NCBI GenBank assembly: GCA_910574835.1
Contig: CAJTDE010000032.1
Coordinates: 1 to 51,660 of the forward strand
From: Clostridia bacterium
GTDB lineage: Bacteria > Bacillota > Clostridia > Lachnospirales > Lachnospiraceae
DNA length: 51,660 nt
Reading direction: 5' to 3'
In this document: one piece after another, positions 35,778 through 43,891 of the stretch
Layout: the number at the start of each line of letters is the position of its first letter
How positions within the stretch are numbered: the stretch's first letter is position 1
The notes under the pieces: generated by a model
The model's database searches: none
What the model saw: the letters and a program-made list of their open reading frames with translations, nothing else
What the model was told of the DNA's origin: nothing
Made by a program: the position numbers and the translations under genes

Positions 35778-36449
35778 ATGATGGAAAGTATTTTAAGGGC
35801 GGTTGGTCTTAAGAAGTATTATGGAAGTGGTGATACTCAGGTCCGTGCGCTGGATGGGGTGGATTTGGAGATTGAGCGGGGTACGTTTACCGCTATTATC
35901 GGCACATCGGGAAGCGGGAAGTCTACTCTGCTGAATATGCTTGGGGGACTGGATATTCCTACGGAGGGAAGTGTGCGGATCGGCGGCACGGAGCTTGCGG
36001 AGCTGAACCGGGATGAAGCGACGGTTTTTCGGCGTAAAGAGATTGGTTTTGTCTTTCAGAATTATAATTTGATTCCGGTATTGACAGTGTGGGAAAATAT
36101 TGTGTTTCCCCTGTCTCTGGATGGGAAAAAGCCGGATCGGGATTTTGTGGAGAAGGTGGTGAAGCTTCTGGGGCTGGAGGATAAGCTTGACAGCCTGCCG
36201 GGGCACCTTTCCGGAGGACAGCAGCAGCGCGTGGCCATTGCAAGGGCGCTGGCTTCGAAACCCTCTATTATTTTGGCGGATGAACCCACCGGGAATCTGG
36301 ATTCTAAGACAAGTGATGATGTAATTGGACTGCTGAAAATGACAAGTGAGGAATTTCGGCAGACGATTGTGATGATTACTCATAATCCGGAGATTGCACA
36401 GATGGCAGATCGGATTGTGCGGATTGAGGATGGGAGGATTGTGGCGTAA
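35778..36449 (+). CDS. ABC transporter ATPase (second copy in this cluster)
   Basis: About 223 residues from ATG 35778 ([18 protein letters not shown]) with AAAGGAG close upstream; the next ATG at 35781 is equally likely. Walker [10 protein letters not shown], signature [16 protein letters not shown], Walker [13 protein letters not shown]. It is 13 codons downstream of the permease stop and shares its architecture with the upstream ATPase, so the permease may be served by either one or by a mixed pair. It uses the canonical signature the first copy lacks. Confidence 0.92.
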   Translation: MMESILRAVGLKKYYGSGDTQVRALDGVDLEIERGTFTAIIGTSGSGKSTLLNMLGGLDIPTEGSVRIGGTELAELNRDEATVFRRKEIGFVFQNYNLIPVLTVWENIVFPLSLDGKKPDRDFVEKVVKLLGLEDKLDSLPGHLSGGQQQRVAIARALASKPSIILADEPTGNLDSKTSDDVIGLLKMTSEEFRQTIVMITHNPEIAQMADRIVRIEDGRIVA

Positions 36450-36518
36450 GGGGAATCCTGTGAGAATATGCGGTGAAATATGCTCTGAATGGCTTCTTAA
36501 TCGTTTCATTCATCTTAT

Positions 36519-36567
36519 ATACCCTCAGCGGACAAGGAGTGTGTCTTCCCTTGTCCGCTGAGGGTAT
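36519..36567. terminator. Perfect 19-bp hairpin closing the ABC cluster
   Basis: ATACCCTCAGCGGACAAGG (36519-36537) is exactly complementary to 36549-36567, with an 11-base loop. It lies 70 bp after the last ATPase gene. No long T tract follows on the plus strand, but the stem is strong enough to act as terminator or 3' stabiliser. Confidence 0.6.
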
Positions 36568-36579
36568 TGACATTTAGAT

Positions 36580-36765
36580 AAGACTACAGTAGTCTGCCAT
36601 GCACTTATTCCCAAAGAAGAAGTACAGGAAGCTGAAACGAATGAACTGATTAACAAAATTTACGATGGTTCTGCGGATAAGCTGTTTGCTGCTTTGCTGA
36701 GCAGGAAAAAACATTCTGCTGAAGAAATTGAAAAGCTGAAGCAAATTGTTGCAGATTTGGAATGA
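36580..36765 (+). pseudogene. BlaI/MecI repressor, C-terminal remnant
   Basis: Sixty-one codons without a start: KTTVVCHALIPKEEVQEAE then INKIYDGSADKLFAALL then SAEEIEKLKQIVADLE and TGA. This is the dimerisation and cleavage half of a BlaI-family repressor. The winged-helix N-terminus is missing, apparently cut where the hairpin at 36519-36567 now lies. The blaR1 remnant follows at once, in the normal blaI-blaR1 order. Confidence 0.72.
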
Positions 36766-36775
36766 GGTGGTAAGC

Positions 36776-37109
36776 ATGAATACGCTGCCGGATTGAGTTT
36801 CGAGCAGCATTGCCAGTTCATAATGCCTATGCAGAACAATGGATAAAAGAACATCCTCTAAAACGGCGAATATCAATTAAACAGTCGGATAGAATTTCCG
36901 CACCGCTGACATACGGCGTTTTGCACCCTGTTATTTTAATGCCCAAGCAAACGGACTGGACGAATATAGAGCAGTTGCGATATACTTACAAACAATACCG
37001 ACAGTACCATTGTAGAAACCCAATATTGTATGCTGGCTTACAGCAAAACGGGTTCACTGCTAAAGCTATATTGGAATTTCCTTGGCAGCAGTACGCAAAG
37101 CAGCTTTGA
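36776..37109 (+). pseudogene. BlaR1/MecR1-type M56 peptidase, remnant
   Basis: An ATG at 36776 (MNTLPD then stop) marks the old start. From about 36810 a different frame reads EQWIKEHPLKRRISIKQSDR, ISAPLTYGVLHPVILMPKQT and YAGLQQNGFTAKAI. The phrase APLTYGVLHPVILMP is the conserved region ahead of the M56 zinc site in BlaR1-like antirepressors. Membrane helices and the HExxH site are lost. No protein function remains. Bases 37110-37316 hold nothing recognised. Confidence 0.6.
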
Positions 37110-37320
37110 AAATATGGTTCGGACAAAAACAAATATTTTATCCGGTAACGAAATTATTATCCATATGAATATAAAATAGAATCAGACTGAAAGCAGTAAC
37201 AGCAAGCAAGGTATGACCGCAACTGCCAGTTCTTGTCTATTTTCTTTTCTTGAATTTTTCGACTGAAAATTATTTTTATAGAATTGTAACGAACTCTCGT
37301 TTTTTAACACCTATTTATGA

Positions 37321-37452
37321 AAATGCATGGAAAGTATGTGCGGATTAAGGAAACACTCCGCGGGTATACCTATATGCACAGAAAACATGTGCAGATCAAG
37401 GAAACACCCTGCGGGTATACCTATATGCACAAAAAACATGTGCAGATCAAGG
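37321..37452 (+). repeat. 51-bp tandem repeat in the leader of the ECF sigma gene
   Basis: GGGTATACCTATATGCACA recurs at 37362 and 37413, and ATGTGCAGATCAAGGAAA twice, giving a period of exactly 51 bp over about 2.5 copies. The period is 17 codons and the frame is open (KHVQIKETPCGYTYMH), but there is no ribosome site in front and the sigma factor starts later. Each unit contains inverted TGCAC/GTGCA pieces. Confidence 0.7.
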
Positions 37453-37469
37453 AAAGGAGGTTACAGGAA

Positions 37470-37958
37470 ATGGAGTCTCTTGAGGAAATCTATCAGAAGC
37501 ATGCCCGGACCGTGTATGCATATCTGCTGGGCAGAACCCGGAATCAGGATCTGGCGGAGGAATTGACCCAGGAGACATTTTTTCAGGCTGTCAGAACCAT
37601 TGACACCTTCCGGGGCGACAGCAAGCTTTCCACCTGGCTGTGCGGAATCGCCAGAAATCTCTGGCTTGCACACTTAAGAGAGAGCCGTAAGTCGCAGCCC
37701 CTGGAGGAAATGGAAGAAATGGCCGGAGCCGCTTCGCCGGAGGAAGAGCTGAGTCTTCAGTGGGACAATCTGGAGATCTTAAAGCTGCTCCACGGCCTGA
37801 AGGAGCCGCTCCGGGAGGTTATGTATCTGCGGCTGATTGGAAATCTCACCTTTGCGCAGATTGGAGAAATTATGGGTAAGAGTGAAAATTGGACCCGGGT
37901 GAATTATTACCGGGGAAAAGAGAGAATCAGAAGGGAGGCAGGAGAGCATGAAGCATAA
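37470..37958 (+). CDS. ECF sigma factor
   Basis: A 162-residue sigma factor from ATG 37470 (MESLEEIYQKHARTVYAYLL), with AAAGGAGG 9 bp before it. Region 2 reads AEELTQETFFQAVRTIDTFR. Region 4 has the helix-turn-helix NLTFAQIGEIMGKSENWTRV. A longer frame from 37317 only translates the 51-bp repeats. The zinc-finger anti-sigma gene overlaps its end by 11 bp, so the two form a sigma/anti-sigma pair likely reporting on envelope stress; the Bce module downstream is a candidate target. Confidence 0.92.
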   Translation: MESLEEIYQKHARTVYAYLLGRTRNQDLAEELTQETFFQAVRTIDTFRGDSKLSTWLCGIARNLWLAHLRESRKSQPLEEMEEMAGAASPEEELSLQWDNLEILKLLHGLKEPLREVMYLRLIGNLTFAQIGEIMGKSENWTRVNYYRGKERIRREAGEHEA

Positions 37959-38412
37959 CATTTCCTGTGCACTGGTTCGGGATCTGGCGCCGCTGTACGC
38001 GGAAAATCTCGTATCAGAGGAGAGCCGGAAGGAGCTTGAGGCACATTTGGAAGCATGTGAATTGTGCAGAGCCTATTATCACAGAATTACGGAGAATATG
38101 GAGGAGGATTTGATGGAAACGGCAAGACAGGAAACAGTGGAGATTGATTATATGAAGCGGATTCGGGCATATCAGAGAACCAATGCTATTTTGGGAGGGA
38201 TTGTAAGCTTTTTATTGGGAGCACTTCTGCCCGTAGGGCTGCTGGGACTGTCGGTGTTTGTGATGCAGAACGGACTGAGTGATTACCACTTTGCACGTCT
38301 GCAGCTGATATGGCCAATGGTGCTTTTGCGGATGGCGCTGTCGGGGATTGTGGTATGTCTTATTTATTGCGGGGTGAATCGGATGCTTCGCAGAAAGTGC
38401 GTGACAAAGTAA
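37948..38412 (+). CDS. Zinc-finger anti-sigma factor, membrane-anchored
   Basis: A 154-residue protein. Cys7, His33, Cys37 and Cys40 (EAHLEACELC) form the zf-HC2 anti-sigma zinc site that clasps the sigma factor in the cytoplasm. Two membrane helices follow (IVSFLLGALLPVGLLGLSVF and a second near residues 118-137). Overlap with the sigma gene supports the pairing. Release of the sigma factor probably follows an envelope signal sensed at the membrane. A terminator follows the stop. Confidence 0.88.
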   Translation: MKHNISCALVRDLAPLYAENLVSEESRKELEAHLEACELCRAYYHRITENMEEDLMETARQETVEIDYMKRIRAYQRTNAILGGIVSFLLGALLPVGLLGLSVFVMQNGLSDYHFARLQLIWPMVLLRMALSGIVVCLIYCGVNRMLRRKCVTK

Positions 38413-38446
38413 ATCAATATTTTAGCTTTGCAGATGGTTTGAATTT

Positions 38447-38488
38447 TACCCTCGGCGGATAAGAAAAACTTCTTAAAAGCCGGGGGTA
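38447..38488 (+). terminator. Terminator after sigma/anti-sigma operon
   Basis: TACCCTCGGC (38447-38456) pairs with GCCGGGGGTA (38479-38488), and AAGAA with TTCTT inside. TATTTCC follows. It separates the sigma pair from the two-component genes. Confidence 0.6.
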
Positions 38489-38563
38489 TATTTCCGGTTA
38501 CTGCTCACAGAGTGAATGGTAAGTATATCCATTTAAACCGAAAACCGATGCTGAGTCTTTCAC

Positions 38564-38591
38564 TTGCACAAACCTCGGAACGTGCTATACT
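38564..38591 (+). promoter_or_regulatory. Promoter of the second two-component operon
   Basis: TTGCAC (38564-38569), 16-bp spacer, TATACT (38586-38591), about 65 bp before the response-regulator start. Confidence 0.5.
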
Positions 38592-38655
38592 AATACAGAA
38601 AATAAAGTTTGCAGACAAGAAGATACCTTTAATGGACAAGGGGACAAAGATTATA

Positions 38656-39345
38656 ATGAGAAAAATATTGATTGTAGAAGACGACGAAAAGCTTTGCCGA
38701 GAGCTGGGAACTTTTTTGACAAATAACGGCTACCAGGCAGAAAGCCTGCCGGAAGGGGAATATACGGTGAAAGCGATTCTGGAAGCGCAGCCGGATCTGG
38801 TGCTTCTGGACTTGGGACTGCCGGGGACGGACGGCCTTTATCTCTGCCGGGAGCTTCGCAAGGTCTGTGAGCTTCCGGTGATTGTGATTACCAGTCAGGA
38901 TACCCAGATGGCGGAGCTTATGAGCATGAGCCAGGGAGCGGATGATTTTGTCACAAAGCCTTTTCACCTCCAGATTCTGCTGGCGCGGATAGAGGCTGTT
39001 CTGAAACGGGTTTACCGGGAGCCGGTCATGAAGGAACAGGAGCAGCTGGGAGCTTTTACCCTGGATGTGGCCAGGGCGGTCATAGCCTCGGAGACGGGAA
39101 GCGCGGAGCTTACCAAAAATGAGCTGCGGATTTTGGACTGTCTAGCACATCATAAGAATGAGATTGTTTCAAGGGACGATCTCATTTCCCATCTGTGGGA
39201 CAGTGAGCTTTTTGTGGACGACAATACCCTGACGGTCAATATGACCCGTCTGAGGGGAAAACTGGAGGCAATTGGGGTCCGCAATGTGATTCAGACAAAG
39301 AGAGGATTGGGGTACGTGCTGTTATGCGATACGGAATCTATGTAA
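38656..39345 (+). CDS. BceR-like response regulator
   Basis: A 229-residue OmpR-family regulator starting MRKILIVEDDEKL at ATG 38656; longer frames from 38512 or 38632 are open but put non-family residues in front. Phosphorylated Asp52 is in VLLDLGLPGTDG; the output winged helix includes LTKNELRILDCLAHH and TKRGLGYVL. It overlaps the kinase gene by 22 bp. The order regulator-kinase-ATPase-permease matches the Bce modules that detect and resist bacitracin-like peptides. Confidence 0.92.
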   Translation: MRKILIVEDDEKLCRELGTFLTNNGYQAESLPEGEYTVKAILEAQPDLVLLDLGLPGTDGLYLCRELRKVCELPVIVITSQDTQMAELMSMSQGADDFVTKPFHLQILLARIEAVLKRVYREPVMKEQEQLGAFTLDVARAVIASETGSAELTKNELRILDCLAHHKNEIVSRDDLISHLWDSELFVDDNTLTVNMTRLRGKLEAIGVRNVIQTKRGLGYVLLCDTESM

Positions 39346-40337
39346 GGGAGCGTTTGGGGCAGATTCTATTTGTAAGCGGAGTGCTTGCCACGGTGGAGAT
39401 TTTTCTTCTTACGCTCCGGTCAAGCCTTTGGATTGGCATTTATACGGCTATCTGCTTTTATGGGGCGTATTTTCTGATTTCCTGGCAGGAGTTTCGTAAG
39501 GAAAAGATTTATTTTCAGAATATAATGGAAAGTCTTTCGGGCCTTGATAAGAAATACCTTCTGCCGGAAATGCTCGGATACCCGGGAAATCAGGAGGAAC
39601 GGATGCTAAAAGAGCTTCTGGAGGATCTGGGGAAGTCCATGACGGATCATGTGAATTATTACAAAAATGCGGAAAGAGAATACAAGGAATACATTGAGCT
39701 GTGGATTCATGAGGTAAAAACGCCCATTGCCGCAGGAAAGCTGATGGTAGAGAATCACCGGACGGAAAGTGCCAGGGAACTGGAGGCGGAGCTTGAGCGG
39801 ATTGAGAGCTATACGGAGCAGGCGCTTTTCTATGCCCGGAGCGCCCATGTGGAAAAAGATTATCTTATTCGCGGGGTGAAGTTAAAAGATCTTGTGACTC
39901 AGGCGGTGAAGAGGAACAAGCGGGCCTTGATAGCAAAGCGGGCTTCGATTGAGATGGAGGGGCTTGAAACGATTGTGTACAGCGATGAAAAATGGCTTGC
40001 CTTTATTCTGAATCAGATTTTGTCCAACAGTGTGAAGTATGCGGACAAAGAGACCTTGAAGCTTTCCTTTACGGGAAATGTAGGGAAGGAGCAGATTACG
40101 CTTGGCATAAAGGACAATGGACGGGGGATTAAGAGCAGAGATTTGGACCGGGTGTTTGAGAAAGGCTTTACGGGTAGCAGGGGAAGACAGATGGACCAGG
40201 CTACGGGACTGGGGCTTTATCTCTGCAAGAAGCTGTGCGGCCGGCTGGGGCATGGAATTGAGATTGCTTCCACGGAAGGAGAGGGCTGCGAAGTAAGGCT
40301 CATTTTTCCCCGGGGGAGCTATGCGGATGTAATATAA
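39324..40337 (+). CDS. BceS-like intramembrane-sensing histidine kinase
   Basis: A 337-residue kinase with two membrane helices in the first 55 residues (FVSGVLATVEIFLLTL and SLWIGIYTAICFYGAYFLI) separated by about three residues. That is the intramembrane-sensing design, in which the BceB permease supplies the signal. Phospho-acceptor His129 is in LWIHEVKTPIAA; the ATP site has QILSNSVKYAD and DNGRGIK. It overlaps the regulator gene. Confidence 0.92.
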   Translation: MRYGIYVRERLGQILFVSGVLATVEIFLLTLRSSLWIGIYTAICFYGAYFLISWQEFRKEKIYFQNIMESLSGLDKKYLLPEMLGYPGNQEERMLKELLEDLGKSMTDHVNYYKNAEREYKEYIELWIHEVKTPIAAGKLMVENHRTESARELEAELERIESYTEQALFYARSAHVEKDYLIRGVKLKDLVTQAVKRNKRALIAKRASIEMEGLETIVYSDEKWLAFILNQILSNSVKYADKETLKLSFTGNVGKEQITLGIKDNGRGIKSRDLDRVFEKGFTGSRGRQMDQATGLGLYLCKKLCGRLGHGIEIASTEGEGCEVRLIFPRGSYADVI

Positions 40338-40433
40338 AAGACAAAGCTTACAAAAATGAAAGGCAGAAGTAAGCAACTTCGATGGTACGAAGCGCGGAAG
40401 CTTCCTATAATCAGAGTATGAAATATTTCAGAA

Positions 40434-40480
40434 GCGACTTTACCCTTTAGTGCCGTCGCGCAGCGACTTTTAATAGGAGG
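40434..40480 (+). repeat. Family B repeat, 3' part only
   Basis: GCGACTTTACCCTTTAGTGC and the following GTCGC-GCA-GCGAC mini-hairpin match the full copies near 46.5 and 50.6 kb, ending in the ribosome site AGGAGG used by the BceA-like gene. The long hairpin half is absent or degraded. Confidence 0.65.
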
Positions 40481-40486
40481 CGTACC

Positions 40487-41254
40487 ATGAGTGTAATTTT
40501 AAATGTCAGCAATATTGAAAAGTATTACGGAAGCAAGGGAAGCATCACCAAGGCCATCGACAATATCAGCTTCCAGGTTGAGTCCGGTGAGTTTGTGGGG
40601 ATTATGGGGGCCAGCGGAAGCGGAAAGACGACTCTTCTAAACTGCATTTCCACCATAGACCGGGTAACAAGCGGTGAAATCAAGGTGGGCGGGAAGGACA
40701 TCACAAAGCTTCGGGGCAATGCCCTGAATAAATTCCGCCGGGAGGAGCTTGGCTTTGTGTTCCAGGATTTTCACCTTCTGGATACCCTGACGGTCTATGA
40801 AAATATTGCCCTGGCTCTGTCCATCCGGCATGTGGCCCCGGGGAAGATTGAGAAGCGTATCCGCGAGACTGCGGCAAGGCTTGGAATCTCGGGGATTTTA
40901 AATAAATACCCATACCAGATCTCAGGAGGCGAGAAGCAGAGAACGGCTTCCGCCCGGGCAATAATCGGGGACCCCAAGCTGATTCTGGCCGACGAGCCCA
41001 CAGGCGCTTTGGATTCCAGAGCATCCCGGATGCTGCTTAAGTGCTTTGAGGAGATGAACGGCAAGCTTGGGGCTACAATTCTTATGGTGACTCACGATGC
41101 TTTTACGGCAAGCTATGCCTCGCGCATCCTCTTTATCAAGGACGGTGGGATTTTCAGCGAGATCCGTCGGGGAAATGAGGACCGGAAGAGCTTTTTCGGC
41201 CAGATTATTGATGTGGTTACTTTACTGGGAGGTGATTTGAATGATGCTGTTTAA
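40487..41254 (+). CDS. BceA-like ABC ATPase
   Basis: A 255-residue ATPase. Walker A GASGSGKTT is at 41-49, signature ISGGEKQRTASARAI, Walker [13 protein letters not shown]. It is longer at the C-terminus than the LolD-like pair upstream, as in BceA. AGGAGG precedes the ATG inside a family B leader. The permease start lies 14 bp inside its 3' end, so the two are coupled. It powers removal of peptide antibiotics from lipid II-cycle intermediates, by family analogy. Confidence 0.92.
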   Translation: MSVILNVSNIEKYYGSKGSITKAIDNISFQVESGEFVGIMGASGSGKTTLLNCISTIDRVTSGEIKVGGKDITKLRGNALNKFRREELGFVFQDFHLLDTLTVYENIALALSIRHVAPGKIEKRIRETAARLGISGILNKYPYQISGGEKQRTASARAIIGDPKLILADEPTGALDSRASRMLLKCFEEMNGKLGATILMVTHDAFTASYASRILFIKDGGIFSEIRRGNEDRKSFFGQIIDVVTLLGGDLNDAV

Positions 41255-43271
41255 ATTATCATTTCGGAATCTGAAAAAGAGCTTCAAGGACTACACGATT
41301 TATTTTCTTACACTGGTATTAGGGGTTGCGATCTTTTATGTATTTAATGCTTTGGATTCTCAGGGGGTTATGCAGTCTGTGTCTGCTTCCACAAGAGAAA
41401 TTATTCAGCTTATGCTTGCAATGCTTGCAGGGGTTTCTGTTTTTGTGTCCGTAATTCTGGGATTTTTGATTGTATATGCCAATAACTTTCTGATCCGCAG
41501 GCGGAAAAAGGAGTTTGGGGTGTATCTGACTCTTGGTATGAGCCGGGGGGCCATTTCCCGGATTCTTTTGGGAGAGACGGTGCTGATTGGGCTGATTTCC
41601 CTGGGTGTGGGGATTGTCATTGGGGTATTTGCTTCGCAGTTGATGTCCATTCTGGTGGCCCGGATGTTTGAGGCGGATATGTCGGCCTATACTTTTACAT
41701 TTTCTCCCCAGGCGGCCGGAAAAACGGTGGTTTATTTTGGAATTATGTACTTGCTTGTGATTCTTTTTAATGCGGCGGCTATTTCCAGGTATAAGCTTCT
41801 GGATCTTTTGACGGCAGGCAGGAAAAATGAAAAGGTGCGGATGAAGAATCCGGTTGTTTCCGGGGTGCTGTTTGTGATTTCTCTGGGAGTTTTGGGGTAT
41901 TGTTATTTGAGTGTACTGGGGCTTCTCGGAACGCTGAATCGGAACCGGACGCTGCTTTTGATTTTTCTGGGAAGTGCGGCAACGTTTTTGTTTTTCTGGT
42001 CTTTGTCGGGGATTCTGCTTCGGGTGGTGCAGGCAAGAAGGGGCTTTTATCTGAAGGATTTGAATCTGTTTGTGTTCCGGCAGATGAACAGCCGGGTCAA
42101 TACGATGGTTTTTTCTATGACAGTGATTTGTCTGATGCTGTTTATGACGATTGGCGTGCTTTCCTGCGGGGTGAGCGTGAATCAGTCCATGACGGCGGAG
42201 TTTGAGGCAATGACGCCCCGGGATGTGTGTATGACGAAGGGGATGGAGGAGGATGAGAGGCAGTCTTTTGAGGATGCCGGAAAGGGAATTGAAGAGTATC
42301 TTTTGGGAAAAGGGCTTGCGCTTGGTGAGGTGCTTCAGGAGGGATATACGGAGGTTACCTCTTATGTGCTACCTGGGCTGACCCGGGAGAGTACCCTTAC
42401 CCTGGGGGCGAGTAAGGAGCAGGTGATGGAGCAGTTCCCGATGCTGGACTGGTCTCAGAGGGAGGAGTTTGTTCCGCTCTCGGCGTATAACCGAATGGCG
42501 GAGTGTTTCGGGATTCCTACTTATGAGCTTGGGGAGGATGAGTATCTGCTTTTGTGTACCTTTGATCCAATGAAAGTGATTCGGGATACGGCTCTTCGGG
42601 CCGGGGCATCTCTTACCATTGGAGGGAGGCAGTATGTGCCGAGGTTTGAGGAGTCTCAGGACGGATATCTGAGTATGAACAGCTCGCGGTCGCTTCTGGG
42701 GCTCTATGTTTTGCCGGACAGTGCTTTTGAAGACGGGGAGTTTGTGCCTTACTGCAATTATCTGGCAGGGGATTATGAAGCGGATTCTGAGGAGGTAAGG
42801 GAGGTTTTCGAGGCCAGAATTGCGGATGCAACGAAGCGGACTCCGATTTATGCGTTTTCGAAGATTGCACTTCGGGAGAGCAGTATCGGGATTGGGGCTA
42901 TTATGACGTTTATAGCGCTTTATCTTGGGGTGATCTTTTTGATATCCAGTGCGGCGGTTTTGGCACTTAAGGAACTGTCGGAGGCTTCGGATAACCGGGA
43001 CAGGTATCGGATTTTGCGTGAGCTGGGGGCGGATCAGGGGATGGTTCGCGGGGCGCTGTTTCGGCAGATTGGGATTTTCTTTTTGCTGCCGCTTTTATTG
43101 GCTTTTGTGCATGCGGTTTTTGGGGTGCAGTTTGTGAATCGGATGCTGGTGATTCTGAATGGGGGGTCGCAGCTGGGGGCTATTTTGTTTACGGCGGGGT
43201 TTATTGCACTGATTTATGGGGGGTATTTTTGGGCTACTTATGTGGGGAGTAGGAGGATTGTGGAGGAGTGA
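41241..43271 (+). CDS. BceB-like ABC permease
   Basis: A 676-residue permease with ten membrane helices in the BceB order. The N-terminal group has an FtsX unit, and a large outside domain of about 200 residues (NQSMTAEFEAMTPRDVCMT onward) lies between helices 7 and 8. A final FtsX unit ends at YVGSRRIVEE. The outside domain is where Bce permeases contact their peptides, and the permease also signals to the kinase. GGGAGGTG precedes the start; the second ATG (41244) is possible. The last 150 codons turn G+T rich towards the family A element that follows. Confidence 0.9.
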   Translation: MMLFKLSFRNLKKSFKDYTIYFLTLVLGVAIFYVFNALDSQGVMQSVSASTREIIQLMLAMLAGVSVFVSVILGFLIVYANNFLIRRRKKEFGVYLTLGMSRGAISRILLGETVLIGLISLGVGIVIGVFASQLMSILVARMFEADMSAYTFTFSPQAAGKTVVYFGIMYLLVILFNAAAISRYKLLDLLTAGRKNEKVRMKNPVVSGVLFVISLGVLGYCYLSVLGLLGTLNRNRTLLLIFLGSAATFLFFWSLSGILLRVVQARRGFYLKDLNLFVFRQMNSRVNTMVFSMTVICLMLFMTIGVLSCGVSVNQSMTAEFEAMTPRDVCMTKGMEEDERQSFEDAGKGIEEYLLGKGLALGEVLQEGYTEVTSYVLPGLTRESTLTLGASKEQVMEQFPMLDWSQREEFVPLSAYNRMAECFGIPTYELGEDEYLLLCTFDPMKVIRDTALRAGASLTIGGRQYVPRFEESQDGYLSMNSSRSLLGLYVLPDSAFEDGEFVPYCNYLAGDYEADSEEVREVFEARIADATKRTPIYAFSKIALRESSIGIGAIMTFIALYLGVIFLISSAAVLALKELSEASDNRDRYRILRELGADQGMVRGALFRQIGIFFLLPLLLAFVHAVFGVQFVNRMLVILNGGSQLGAILFTAGFIALIYGGYFWATYVGSRRIVEE

Positions 43272-43279
43272 GGACGGAC

Positions 43280-43494
43280 GGGGCCGGAGCAGCCCTTCGC
43301 CGGAGACTTTTCCATATCCTGTGTTCGGACGGTTCGCGTACACACTGCCTGCTCTGTGCGGACATTGACCTGGGGAGTTTTTCTATGGCTTCCCAGGTTT
43401 TTTGGTCAATGTTCGCCCATATCAGTCAGTGTGTACGCGAACAGCCGGACACCGGATATCGGAAAAGTCTCCGGCGAAGAGCTGCTCCGGCCCC
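43280..43494 (+). repeat. Family A long palindrome, copy 2
   Basis: 215 bp starting 9 bp after the BceB-like gene. Outer 28-bp arms (GGGGCCGGAGCAGC...) match at 27 positions. Core ATATCCTGTGTTCGGACGG on the left and CCGGACACCGGATATCGG on the right. Inner stem CATTGACCTGGGGAG pairs with CTTCCCAGG...GGTCAATG. Arms and loop sequence differ from copies 1 and 3 but still pair. Confidence 0.85.
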
Positions 43495-43672
43495 TGGTAT
43501 TGGGGGTGGTTGTTGGTGTGGTTTTTTGGGAGGAAATATTATAGTAAGAGAATGTGGGGATACTAATTCTTTTTTGTAAGGGGCTTTTTTAAGGTGGTTT
43601 GTGAGTAGTAACGGTGGAGGTAAATGATAAAATTCAAATTTAAGCGCGATAAAATTTAATATGGGATGGTGA

Positions 43673-43701
43673 TTGACATAGAATGGTTTTGTTCGTATAA
43701 T
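43673..43701 (+). promoter_or_regulatory. Consensus promoter of the type III toxin-antitoxin locus
   Basis: Perfect TTGACA (43673-43678) and TATAAT (43696-43701) with a 17-bp spacer. Transcription should start near 43708, about 25 bases before the first RNA repeat. A strong constitutive promoter is expected for an RNA antitoxin in excess. Confidence 0.85.
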
Positions 43702-43731
43702 ACTATTATAAGGGGAAGACAATTCTCCTAA

Positions 43732-43827
43732 AATAGTGTTCGCTTCCTGATATGCGACTTATAAGTGGTCAGGATAACAAATAGTGTTCGCTCCCCGATA
43801 TGCGGCTTATAAATGTTCGGGATTAAA
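43732..43827 (+). ncRNA. ToxI/CptI-like RNA antitoxin, two 48-nt repeats
   Basis: Two direct repeats of exactly 48 nt (43732-43779 and 43780-43827), 40 positions identical, each beginning AATAGTGTTCGCT. Within each unit CCTGA/TCAGG (first) or CCCGA/TCGGG (second) can pair: the T-A to C-G change is compensatory, which supports a folded RNA. In type III systems the toxin cuts this RNA into single repeats, which fold into pseudoknots and bind the toxin. Promoter upstream and terminator downstream fit that design. Confidence 0.82.
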
Positions 43828-43834
43828 ATGTTTG

Positions 43835-43867
43835 TAATGCCCTGCTAGAAAGCAGGGCATTACTTTT
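43835..43867 (+). terminator. Attenuating terminator between RNA antitoxin and toxin gene
   Basis: TAATGCCCTGCT (43835-43846), loop AGAA, exact complement (43851-43862), then CTTTTATA. Placing a leaky terminator here sets a high RNA-to-toxin ratio, as in known type III loci. Confidence 0.85.
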
Positions 43868-43891
43868 ATATAGTATAAAGGAGATTCTCTT

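Noticed and set aside
36810-37109. Intact 99-residue protein
   Set aside because: Reads as a displaced internal part of an M56 BlaR1-like protein with its membrane helices and zinc site missing.
43732-43827. Riboswitch or plain direct repeats
   Set aside because: Promoter, exact 48-nt units, terminator and ToxN-like gene fit a type III antitoxin RNA better.
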